Shown: one piece after another, positions 54,597 through 62,949 of the stretch
Numbering within the stretch: position 1 is the stretch's first letter
How the letters are laid out: each line of letters starts with the position of its first letter
Source: CAYTLW01 sp964438735
Lineage (GTDB): Bacteria; Myxococcota_A; UBA9042
Length of the DNA stretch: 64,000 bases
Direction: 5' to 3'
Assembly (NCBI GenBank): GCA_964438735.1
Contig: CAYTLW010000021.1
Span: 17,254 to 81,253 of the forward strand
Position numbers and translations under genes: made by a program
The notes under the pieces: generated by a model
What the model saw: the letters and a program-made list of their open reading frames with translations, nothing else
Database searches by the model: none
What the model was told of the DNA's origin: nothing

Positions 54597-56939
54597 ATGG
54601 GATCCCGCTGCGACACGCGCCGAAAATCAAACCACCGGTTGCCCGCCCTCCTGGTCCTGGCCGCCCTCCTTGCGGGTTGTGGCGCGACATATCACGCCAA
54701 CAAGGGCAGGGACCTGCTCGCAGCCGGCAAGCACGATGAAGCGATTCGCCGATTCGAGCAGGCGGTCGCGGCGGTCAAGGATGACCCGGTGGAGGCGCCC
54801 AAGTACCGCAAGGAGTTGAAGCGGGCTCGGGTGGCCGCGGCGCATCATCACCTCGAGGTGGGCGACAGAGCGCTGACGAGCAACGACCTGGCCGGCACCG
54901 CCGTGTCCTATCGCAAAGCGCGGGCCTACGCGCCAGCCGATCCGAAAGTGGTGCGCAAGCTGTCCGGTTTGCTGAAGCTGAGGCTGCGTATCGAGGCCGA
55001 ACTGGCCAAGACCGAAACTCAACTTGGAACGCTCAGCAAGGCGGGCGGTGATCCGACCAAGGCAGCGGCCTGGGACGCCCTGATCCGGCAGATCGAAGGC
55101 TTGCAGGTGTGGCGCAAGGACTATCCCAAGGCGCCTGGATTGCTGGCCCGTGCCCGCGCCCCGGCGGCGCGTGTGCTGCTGGCCGACGCCCGACGCCTGG
55201 CCGCTGTAGAGAAGTTCGACGAGGCCATCGTGCAGGTGGGCAAGTCGCTCAAACTGGCCCCAAGTGACACCGCTGCCCGGGCGCTGCAGACGCGCCTGTT
55301 GCAGCGAGGGCAGGCCGATCGAATCGCCCGCGCCGCCGACGCCCAGCTGGCCAAAGGGGACACGGCCGCCGCCATCGCCACCTACAAGGAAGCGCTGAGC
55401 GCCGACGCCAGCTCCCACGCCGCCAAGGAGGGGCTGCGGGAAGCGCGCCGGCAGCACGTGGCCGGCAAGCTGGCGGAGGTCAAGACGCTGCTGGGCAACA
55501 AGGACAGCCGCGGTGCACTGATCGCGGTGCGTGAGGCCCGTGATGTGGGCACTGAGGACCCCAAGCAGGCCAAGTCGCTGGCCAGGCAATCCAGCAAGCT
55601 GCACGCTCGGGCCGCCAACAGCTACTACAAGCGTGGGCGCAGGCACGAAAAGAAGCGCCGGCCCGGCGCGGCGCTGATCCACTACCGGATCGCCACCGCC
55701 CTCGAGGGCAAACAGAAGGACCTGCCACGTCGCATCGCCGGGCTCCAGAAAGCGCTCGCCGGCGCCGCCTCCTACAAGCTCTACTTTGCCGGACCCAAGG
55801 CGCCCAAACACAGCTGGCCGCGCGCCGTTGAAATGCTCGTCGCAGGTCTGCAGCAACGCCTGACCGCGGCCGGTCTGGACAAGGTCGGTCTGCAGGTCGT
55901 CACCGATCGCAGGGCCCGAAAGCGGGCCGACGGCACGCTGGCCATGGACATCGAACGCTTCGAAATCCGGCGTGGTGACCGGCAGGCCGAGCGCAGCAAG
56001 AAATACCTGGACCGGGTCGAATTCCCGCCCAATCCCCAGTGGTCCGTGGCCCAGCGGCAACAGTCCGCAGCCCTGGCGGCCCTCAACCATGCCACGGACA
56101 TCCTGCGGCCACAGCAGCAGGACCTGGAGAAGGTGGAATCCTCGCTGCAGGAGATGCAGGGCAAGTTTGTCGAGCTCAAGAAGAAGATCGCCGACGAGGA
56201 TAAGCGCTGGTATGCCGTGCCGGGACGCAAGTCGCCGTGCGCCGACGGCAGCTTGAAGTGCTCCAAGACCCGCGGCAACAAGCGCTGGGCCAAACACGTG
56301 GCCTACTACGACAAGCGAATCGCCAAAGCCAACGGCAAACTGAAGAAGATCACGCCCGATTACAAGGCAGCCCAGAACGAGGTGGCGGCCCGCCAGAAGG
56401 CCTTCGACGAGGCCGAGGTGACCGCGCGCGAGACGCCCAAGAAGCTGCGCCAGGAGATCTGGCTCGACTGGGCCTACGAGGTCACCATGCACGACCTGGC
56501 CATGGAGGCCACGGTCACTCTGACCTGGCATGACCGCAAGGCGGGCCGGAAACTGGCCGAAGAGAAGCGCTCTGTGCACGACCGCCGGGTCGACTTCTCC
56601 ACCGCCCCGGTGATGGTCAAGAAGCAGACCCTCGAGCCCGCGCGGGCCAACCAGCTGCCGGCCGACGACGCTGTGGGCATGGAGATGACCACACGACTGC
56701 TCGACGGCCTGATGCCCAACCTGTTGCAGCGACTTCGTGGGCACGGCGTGCGCTACGTGATCGCGGCCACCGATGCGCGCGGCGATGACGGTCGGCTGGA
56801 CGCCCTGGTGCGGGCGCTCAGCGCCGGACCTGCCCTGGACGACAAGGTCCGCGCCGACCTGGCCGGCGAGGTCCGCAAACGCACCGGTTGGGATTGGGTG
56901 GCCGGCACGCTCGACCTGAAGCGGCTCAGCCTGAAGTAG
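54597..56939 (+). CDS. TPR-repeat lipoprotein
   Basis: 780 residues. Signal peptide with lipobox LAALLAGCG (Cys at about 28), then TPR-like repeats (KGRDLLAAGKHDEAIRRFEQ, KGDTAAAIATYKEALSADAS), a middle region rich in Lys with a predicted coiled coil (QQQDLEKVESSLQEMQGKFV), and a C-terminal globular domain of unknown type. AAGGAG at about 54587 fixes the ATG 54597. Probably an outer-membrane-anchored periplasmic scaffold. Convergent with the following gene, with 9 bases between stops. Confidence 0.78.
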   Translation: MGSRCDTRRKSNHRLPALLVLAALLAGCGATYHANKGRDLLAAGKHDEAIRRFEQAVAAVKDDPVEAPKYRKELKRARVAAAHHHLEVGDRALTSNDLAGTAVSYRKARAYAPADPKVVRKLSGLLKLRLRIEAELAKTETQLGTLSKAGGDPTKAAAWDALIRQIEGLQVWRKDYPKAPGLLARARAPAARVLLADARRLAAVEKFDEAIVQVGKSLKLAPSDTAARALQTRLLQRGQADRIARAADAQLAKGDTAAAIATYKEALSADASSHAAKEGLREARRQHVAGKLAEVKTLLGNKDSRGALIAVREARDVGTEDPKQAKSLARQSSKLHARAANSYYKRGRRHEKKRRPGAALIHYRIATALEGKQKDLPRRIAGLQKALAGAASYKLYFAGPKAPKHSWPRAVEMLVAGLQQRLTAAGLDKVGLQVVTDRRARKRADGTLAMDIERFEIRRGDRQAERSKKYLDRVEFPPNPQWSVAQRQQSAALAALNHATDILRPQQQDLEKVESSLQEMQGKFVELKKKIADEDKRWYAVPGRKSPCADGSLKCSKTRGNKRWAKHVAYYDKRIAKANGKLKKITPDYKAAQNEVAARQKAFDEAEVTARETPKKLRQEIWLDWAYEVTMHDLAMEATVTLTWHDRKAGRKLAEEKRSVHDRRVDFSTAPVMVKKQTLEPARANQLPADDAVGMEMTTRLLDGLMPNLLQRLRGHGVRYVIAATDARGDDGRLDALVRALSAGPALDDKVRADLAGEVRKRTGWDWVAGTLDLKRLSLK

Positions 56940-56948
56940 ACGTTCGCG

Positions 56949-58172
56949 CTATTTGAAGCACTTGTTGGTGGTGCCGCAGTCGGTCAACGCCTTGAACAGC
57001 TTGGCGCTGCCGGCCGGAAGGTCCTTGCCGCACTTGTCGAAGCACACCTTGTCGCTGCAGTTGGCGGTGCACAGGCTGGCGCTGAGGCATTTCAAGTCCA
57101 GTGAACAGGCCACTCCCTCGCTGACGCACTTGGTGCTGATGCACGTGGACTGCGCGTTGCCCGGTTTACAATCTTCGAAGCAGTTGAAGGTGGTCTCGTC
57201 GGGTTTATCGCAGGTGCCGTTTCCGCAAGTCGATGGCTTGCAGTCTTTCGGACAGCCGATGACGGTTTCGAAGGGTTGGTCGCATTGGCCGTCCCCGCAG
57301 ACCGGCTTCTTGCAGTCCTTGGCGCAGACGATGTAGCTCTCCAGCGGCGGCGCGCACTTGCCATCGCCGCACACCGGAGCCGGGCAATCCTTGGCGCAGG
57401 TGATCGGGTTCTCGGTGGGCCCCTCGCACTTGCCGTTGCCGCAGTCGCCGCCGCTGCCGCCGACGCCGAAGCACCCCTGCTGTACGCCGCAGAGCACCAC
57501 TGCGCCCAACTTCTCCTGCGCCGCAGGCGTGGTCTTGCTGCCGCAGCCGCTCAGGCAGGTCATGTCACCGTTGCAGGTCTGCAGGCAGCCCATGGCCTTG
57601 GAGCAGTCGGGATCCTTGAGGCATTCGATCACCTTGGTGGTGCACTTGCCCATGATGCAGCCGACCACCTTGCTGGCGGTGACGTCGCAGTCCTTCTTGC
57701 AGGTGAAGGCGTTCTCCTGGATGCCATCGCAGTCGCCGTCGCCGCAGTTGGCGCCGCCGGCACAGTCGACGGCGCAGGTGATCAGGGACTCGGCAGGCGC
57801 ATCGCAGACACCGTCGCCGCAGGGGTCCTTGGCGGTGTCCTTGGCGGTGGCGGTGTCCTTGGCCGTGACCGTGTCCTTGGCCGTGACCGTGTCGGTTCCC
57901 AGGACCGTGTCGGTGCCCGCGCCCGCATCCGTGGCCGCGACCGTGTCCGTGCCAGTGACCGTGTCGGTGACGGTGGCCGTGTCCGCGCCCGCGCTGCCGT
58001 CGGCGAAGGAGGCGCCGTCCGCCAGGGCGCCGGCGTCGTCGGTGGTCGCCGCGTCCTTGTCGGCGGTGCCGGAACCTTCGCCGGCGTCGTCGTCGGCGCC
58101 GCATGCGGGGGCGAGGGCCAGGGTGAGGGCGCGCAGGAAGAGGATGAGACGGGGGCGCTGTGGGGCGATCAT
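56949..58172 (-). CDS. Lipoprotein with Thr/Asp repeats and six cysteine-rich tandem repeats
   Basis: 407 residues. Signal peptide (FLRALTLALAPAC) with lipobox-like Cys. Next is a low-complexity Asp/Thr/Ala tract containing TDTVT/AKDTVTAKDT units (about 60-120). Then come six copies of a ~20-residue repeat, CGxGxCxxPxEx4-5CxxDC, for example CGDGKCAPPLESYIVCAKDC, split by a different Cys-rich block. A final Cys-rich segment closes the protein. An extracytoplasmic disulfide-rich adhesive or structural protein is likely. CGGAG lies 7 bases before the ATG. Function unknown. Confidence 0.78.
   Translation of the reverse strand: MIAPQRPRLILFLRALTLALAPACGADDDAGEGSGTADKDAATTDDAGALADGASFADGSAGADTATVTDTVTGTDTVAATDAGAGTDTVLGTDTVTAKDTVTAKDTATAKDTAKDPCGDGVCDAPAESLITCAVDCAGGANCGDGDCDGIQENAFTCKKDCDVTASKVVGCIMGKCTTKVIECLKDPDCSKAMGCLQTCNGDMTCLSGCGSKTTPAAQEKLGAVVLCGVQQGCFGVGGSGGDCGNGKCEGPTENPITCAKDCPAPVCGDGKCAPPLESYIVCAKDCKKPVCGDGQCDQPFETVIGCPKDCKPSTCGNGTCDKPDETTFNCFEDCKPGNAQSTCISTKCVSEGVACSLDLKCLSASLCTANCSDKVCFDKCGKDLPAGSAKLFKALTDCGTTNKCFK
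57836..57980 (-). repeat. Degenerate tandem DNA repeat coding for TDTVT/AKDT units
   Basis: Repeated GTCCTTGGC/CGTGACCGTGTC-type units of about 18 bases, read on the minus strand as Thr-Asp-Thr-Val-Thr and Ala-Lys-Asp-Thr. The periodicity matches the peptide repeat, so the tract probably varies in copy number. A related tract occurs at 63091-63211. Confidence 0.7.
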
Positions 58173-58315
58173 CGCGGGCTCCGGGGTGGCCTGAGACAGG
58201 GGTTGGCGGCGGCAAGGTAGCAGAATCGCACCCCATGGCAACGGCGCGATTGTGCGCGCGGGTGGGTTTACAAACCGACTGCTTCCGTGCGCGCGCGTCT
58301 GGTACCCTCCGCGCC

Positions 58316-61300
58316 ATGAAGAATCGACACCCCGCGAGAATCGTCGCCCTGTCCTGTCTGCTGGCGCTGAATCCGGCCTGCTCCAAGGACGACGACAAGT
58401 CGGCGAAAGACGCCACCGCCACGCCCACGGGCCTCAACCTGCCGGCGGGTGAGTACCTGCCCATCGACCTGAAGCCACATGCGCCGGACCTGGGTGGCAA
58501 GGGGGCCTATGCGCGCGCCTTCGAGGCCGCCAAGGACACCTTCACCGGTGCGGCTGCGCAGTCGCGCAAGGGCGACTTTGTCATCGGCAACGCCCACGTG
58601 CGCTTCGCCCTGCAGGGCCCGGATCGCCACGCCAGCCCATGCCCGTGGGGCGGCAACCTGATCGACGCCGCCATCGTGCGCGCCGACGGCAGCTCGCCAC
58701 CGGACGAGATGGGTGAGTACTGCCTCTTCTTCAACCTGGGCCGCACCCAGCGGGCCGAACACATCGAGATCCTGCGCGACGGCAGCGCTGGCGGGCCGGC
58801 CATCATCGCGGTGACCGGCGCCGACACGCTGGACGACTACATCAACCTGCGCGGCATGGCCTCCGGGTTCTTGAGCGCCCTGGGCCTGAAGCTGCCCATC
58901 GATCCCGACGTGGATGTGCCCATGACGGTGTCGCGCTTCTTCATCCTCGGCGCCGATGATCGCACGTTGCGGGTGGTCACCGCCCTGCGCAACGACGGCG
59001 ACGACGAGCTTCTCCTGGGCGTGGGCGAGCTCATCGACAGCGGCGGCGAGGTCGAGTTCTTCAGCCCGCTGAGCGGTCAGGACGGCTTCGGATACCGCCC
59101 CATGCCTCCCGAAAAGCTGGATTGGCTGGCCTTCCGCGGTGCCGAGAGCAGCCACGCCTTTGCGCCGCCGCTCAAGGATGGTGGGCCGGGCGCCTCCTAC
59201 CTGGCGATCTCGGGTGTGGCCGGCATATTGCTCGGCTCGGACAACCTCATGGGCACCCTCACCGGGGGTCCCAAGAAGTTCCCCGAGGACAGCGCGGCGC
59301 TGACCGTCGCCGGCGGTGAAACCCTCATCTACCACCACCTTGTGGCGGTCGGCGATGGCGGCCTGTCGAGCATGTCAGACGCCATCTGGCAAGCCCGCGG
59401 CGCGGAGGTCGGCAAGGTCGCCGGCACCGTGGTCGACGACGCTGGCGAGGGCGTCGCCGGCGTGCGCATCTCGGCCATCGGCGCCGAGGGCCGGACCGTG
59501 ACCCAATTCCTGAGCGATGCCGACGGGGCGTTCTCAGGCACCCTGCCACCAGGTGCCTGGCAGCTGAGCGCCGATCCACTCGATCGGCTGCTGGTCAGCG
59601 CCGCCGACGTGAGCATCGACGTCGGCGGCGAGGTCGGCGACGCCAAGGTCGTGCTCGGCAAGGCCAGCCGCCTCGAGATCACCGTGCGCGATGGCAAGGA
59701 CGCGGTCGTACCCGCCAAGCTCACCGTCTACTGTGACGGCAAGTGCCCCGAGGCTACCGGCCACTACCGCGACACCAACGGCGACAGCCTCGGCGAAGGC
59801 ATCGCTGCGGTGGAGTTCCTCGGCATGGAGTCCAAGCACGAGGTGCCCCTGCCGCCCGGCAAGTACACCGCCGTACTCACCGGCGGGCCGACCCGCAGCC
59901 TGTGGCCGGCCGACGCGGCGACCAAGGGCGGCGCCGCCATCGAGGTATCGCCTGGCGAGGCCACGCAGCTCGACGGCATCCTGCGCCAGGCCGTGGACAC
60001 CAGCGGCTGGTTGTGCGGCGACTTCCACGTACACGCCATCAACTCGCCCGACAGCCGGGTCAACAACCTGCGCCGGGTCAAGACCTTCCTCGCCGACGGC
60101 GTCGACGTACTGGTCGCCACCGATCACGACTACATCACCGACTTCACGCCCTACATCAAGCAGGCCAAGGCCAGCAGCCACCTGGCCACCATCGCCGGGG
60201 TGGAGATCACCACCTTCGACTATGGCCACTTCAACGCCTTCCCCATGAAGCGCGACCCTGCCGATCTGACCGGCGGCGCCATAGATTGGGCTGGCGGCGA
60301 TGGTCCGGGACTCGATCCACCGGCCATCGTGGAGGCCGCGAACAAGATCGGCGATGGCACCCCGGTCGTGCAGATCAATCACCCGACCTTCGGCTTCATG
60401 GGCGCCATCGAGGTGGACATCCTGGGCGGCATCTCCCTGGCGCCGCGAAAGCGCTTCCGCCTGAGCGATGATCCCCCCGACCCCAAGACCGGCGACACCG
60501 GCCTGTTCACCGACAAGTTCACCGCCATCGAGCTGCTCACCGGCCATCGGGGCGGCGGCTGGGGCGGCCCGGGCGGCGGCAGCGACGGCTTCACCGTCGT
60601 CAGCAACTGGTGGTACGCGCTGCTCTCGCGCGGCGTGCGCTGGACCGGCACGGCGGTGTCCGATACCCACAGCGCCATCCGCAGCCAGGGCGGCGGGCCA
60701 CGCACCTGGGTCCGGGTGGGCAGCGGCAAGGACAAATTGGCCAGCTTCGACGTGCAGCACTTCGCCAAGGCGGTCAACGCCGGCAAGGCGGTGGGCAGCG
60801 AGGGCCCCTTCGTGCAGATGTGGGCCGAAGCCGGCGGCAAAAAGGGGCTCATCGGCGACGTGCTGGCGGTCAAACCCGACACGCCCGTGAAGGTGACCGT
60901 CGACATCCAGGCGCCCGAGTGGATGGACCTGTCCTCGGTCGAGCTCTACCTGACGCCCACCCAGACGGCCCCACCGCCGGGCGAGAGCAACTCCGACGCG
61001 CCCAAACCGTTCGCCAAAGTGAAGCTGAAGCCAGACCCGTCCACACTGAAGGCGGGCGTCGACGCCAAGACCAAGCGTTGGCACCTGCAGGCGACCTTCG
61101 AGGTCAAGACCGCCGCCGATGGCTACATCGTGGCCTACGTACACGGTGACAAGAACATGCCGGGCGCCCTCTTCAACGGCCGCGACGTCAAGCCCTTCGC
61201 GTTCACCAACCCGATCTTCCTGGATGCCGACGGGGGCGGATACAACAACCCGCCGCTGAAGAAGGCCGTGCAGAACGTGCCGCCGCCGCCACCACCACCG

Positions 61301-61384
61301 ACACACGGGGCGCCACCGCCGGTGCATCGAGAGCCGCCGGTGGACGCCATCATCGAGGCCATCGAGGCGCTGGGCGGGCACTGA
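58316..61384 (+). CDS. Large lipoprotein with PHP phosphoesterase domain
   Basis: 1022 residues. Signal peptide and lipobox-like NPAC, beta-rich N-terminal half, a carboxypeptidase-regulatory-like segment (about 355-470) with GVAGVRISAIGAEG. The PHP domain starts at about residue 565: His571 and His573 in FHVHAINSPDS, then VLVATDHDYITDF, INHPTFG and SDTHSAIRS. These are the expected metal ligands of PHP phosphoesterases. The protein ends in a Pro-rich stretch of about 15 residues. A PHP domain in a secreted lipoprotein suggests an extracytoplasmic phosphatase or nuclease-like hydrolase; the substrate is unknown. Confidence 0.85.
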   Translation: MKNRHPARIVALSCLLALNPACSKDDDKSAKDATATPTGLNLPAGEYLPIDLKPHAPDLGGKGAYARAFEAAKDTFTGAAAQSRKGDFVIGNAHVRFALQGPDRHASPCPWGGNLIDAAIVRADGSSPPDEMGEYCLFFNLGRTQRAEHIEILRDGSAGGPAIIAVTGADTLDDYINLRGMASGFLSALGLKLPIDPDVDVPMTVSRFFILGADDRTLRVVTALRNDGDDELLLGVGELIDSGGEVEFFSPLSGQDGFGYRPMPPEKLDWLAFRGAESSHAFAPPLKDGGPGASYLAISGVAGILLGSDNLMGTLTGGPKKFPEDSAALTVAGGETLIYHHLVAVGDGGLSSMSDAIWQARGAEVGKVAGTVVDDAGEGVAGVRISAIGAEGRTVTQFLSDADGAFSGTLPPGAWQLSADPLDRLLVSAADVSIDVGGEVGDAKVVLGKASRLEITVRDGKDAVVPAKLTVYCDGKCPEATGHYRDTNGDSLGEGIAAVEFLGMESKHEVPLPPGKYTAVLTGGPTRSLWPADAATKGGAAIEVSPGEATQLDGILRQAVDTSGWLCGDFHVHAINSPDSRVNNLRRVKTFLADGVDVLVATDHDYITDFTPYIKQAKASSHLATIAGVEITTFDYGHFNAFPMKRDPADLTGGAIDWAGGDGPGLDPPAIVEAANKIGDGTPVVQINHPTFGFMGAIEVDILGGISLAPRKRFRLSDDPPDPKTGDTGLFTDKFTAIELLTGHRGGGWGGPGGGSDGFTVVSNWWYALLSRGVRWTGTAVSDTHSAIRSQGGGPRTWVRVGSGKDKLASFDVQHFAKAVNAGKAVGSEGPFVQMWAEAGGKKGLIGDVLAVKPDTPVKVTVDIQAPEWMDLSSVELYLTPTQTAPPPGESNSDAPKPFAKVKLKPDPSTLKAGVDAKTKRWHLQATFEVKTAADGYIVAYVHGDKNMPGALFNGRDVKPFAFTNPIFLDADGGGYNNPPLKKAVQNVPPPPPPPTHGAPPPVHREPPVDAIIEAIEALGGH

Positions 61385-61475
61385 GGCACGCTTTCGAGGT
61401 CGCGCCGCTGGCAACCGCCCGACGGAAACGGCATCCTCCCGGCCTGGGGAACAGGGCCATACCACGGAGCCACGC

Positions 61476-61970
61476 ATGTCCATTCAACGTGGAGTGCTCA
61501 TCGCCGCCATCGCCTTCTCCATCGCCGCCCTCCTCTGCCTGCAGGCCTGCGAGGCCGACCTGGAGAACTGCACCATGGTGGGCTGCGCCGACAACTTCCA
61601 TGTCGACTTTGACAAGGCCAGCTGGCCGGCGGGCGACTACACGCTGGAGGTGGAGCTCGACGGCGCCAAGACGACTTGCACGGTCACCCTGCCGTTCAAG
61701 GGCTGCGACAACCTGGCCCAGTGCTCAGGCGATACGACCTCGGTCCTGCCTGGCGTGTCGGGATGCGCCCTGGCGGAGTCCGAGCACAAGCTCAGCGGCA
61801 TCATCCTGGTCGACAAGCAGCCGGCCAAGGTGAAGGTCGACGTCAGCTTCGGCGGCGCGTCCATCGGCTCGGCGGAGTACACGCCGACCTACACCACAAG
61901 CCGCCCCAACGGCCCGGATTGTGAACCGGTCTGCACGACAGCCCCTGGCCAGAAGCTGACGTTGAAGTAG
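61476..61970 (+). CDS. Small lipoprotein of unknown function
   Basis: 164 residues. Signal peptide (AFSIAALLCLQAC) with lipobox Cys, then a domain with seven cysteines and the pattern WPAGDYTLEVELDG ... CTVTLPFKGC ... KVKVDVSFGGASIGSAEY, which looks like a small beta sandwich with disulfides. GGAG precedes the ATG. Lies between the PHP and rhodanese lipoproteins, all in one direction. No family recognised. Confidence 0.75.
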   Translation: MSIQRGVLIAAIAFSIAALLCLQACEADLENCTMVGCADNFHVDFDKASWPAGDYTLEVELDGAKTTCTVTLPFKGCDNLAQCSGDTTSVLPGVSGCALAESEHKLSGIILVDKQPAKVKVDVSFGGASIGSAEYTPTYTTSRPNGPDCEPVCTTAPGQKLTLK

Positions 61971-62019
61971 GGTACGGGCGCGGGCCCCAACCGGACCCGC
62001 AATTCGACCCGGAGGCCCC

Positions 62020-62637
62020 ATGTTTCGACGCTGTCACAGCCGCGGTCCTCGCGGTTTCATCGCCATCGTCGCGCTCGCCTCGCTGTGGGCTGGATGCACC
62101 AAGGTGCAGGGCGCATCGGCGCCGATCGACGCGGGCCATGACGGGGCCGACGCCGGCTCAGCGTCAACCGATGGGAGCGGTGGAGCCGATGACGCAAACG
62201 ACCCCACCAGCGACGCAAGCAGCCCGCCCGCGGACACCGGCAACGCGCCCACCGACAGCGGCAGCACAGCAACCCCCGACGCAGCACCCGTCGACGCGGG
62301 CCCACCGCCGACGCCGACCTACCAGACGTTGACCGTGGCGCAGCTGGGCGAGTGGATGAAGAGCAAGGACTTCCTGCTCATCAACGTGCACGTGCCCTTC
62401 CAGGGCGCGATCATCGGCACCGACAAGCACATCAAGTACACCAAGATCGACGACCTGGAGGCCTGGCTCGGACACGACAAGAGCGCCAAGGCGGTCCTGT
62501 ACTGCATGACCGGGCCCATGAGCGTCTACGCCATCAAGAAGCTGATGGAGCGCGGCTACTGGAACCTCTGGGATGTGCCCAAGGGCATGATCGGCTGGAA
62601 GGCCGCCGGGCATTCGCTGGATATGAAGAAGCCGTGA
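62020..62637 (+). CDS. Lipoprotein with rhodanese-like domain
   Basis: 205 residues. Signal peptide with lipobox LASLWAGC, an Asp/Ala/Thr/Ser linker (about 30-90), then a rhodanese fold: LTVAQLGEWMKSKDFLLINV followed by catalytic-type Cys162 in YCMTGPMS and RGYWNLWDVPKGMIGWKAAG. Sulfurtransferase or persulfide chemistry in the periplasm is possible. The active loop is CMTGPMS rather than the commoner CxxGxRS, so activity is uncertain. GGAGG lies immediately upstream of the ATG. Confidence 0.82.
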   Translation: MFRRCHSRGPRGFIAIVALASLWAGCTKVQGASAPIDAGHDGADAGSASTDGSGGADDANDPTSDASSPPADTGNAPTDSGSTATPDAAPVDAGPPPTPTYQTLTVAQLGEWMKSKDFLLINVHVPFQGAIIGTDKHIKYTKIDDLEAWLGHDKSAKAVLYCMTGPMSVYAIKKLMERGYWNLWDVPKGMIGWKAAGHSLDMKKP

Positions 62638-62701
62638 CGGGCACGTCGGAACACCGCCCGGAGGGTGAGGCGGGGGGGGGCAGAGCGTGTCGTGCAGGGC
62701 G

Positions 62702-62778
62702 TGGCGCGCGGCACAGGATTCGAACCTGTGGCCTTCGGCTTCGGAGGCCGACGCTCTATCCAGCTGAGCTAGCCGCGC
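62702..62778 (-). tRNA. tRNA-Arg (anticodon CCG)
   Basis: Read on the minus strand: acceptor stem GCGCGGC/GCCGCGC, D-arm GCTCAGCTGGATAGAGC, anticodon stem TCGGC/GCCGA with loop CTCCGAA (anticodon CCG), T-arm ACAGG-TTCGAAT-CCTGT, discriminator G, and encoded CCA at the 3' end (62702-62704). All stems pair cleanly. It would read CGG codons. Confidence 0.95.
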
Positions 62779-62949
62779 AAGGCCCGCCAGGCGGGCGGCG
62801 CGGAGTCTAGCCACGGACCCCGCACCGGTCAACGACCACCTCATCGCAGCGCCGCACTCCTGCCCACAGCCACGCCCTGGCCACGATCGCCCACACTCGC
62901 TAAGGTCCCCGACCGCGCGAGCCACCCCACGCGCCAGTCCGGAGTCGCC

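Noticed and set aside
57836..57980. Possible CRISPR array from regular spacing
   Set aside because: The repeats are in-frame coding units without unique spacers; no cas genes are present.
59534..61483. 649-residue minus-strand open frame
   Set aside because: Antisense to the PHP lipoprotein whose metal-binding motifs are clear.
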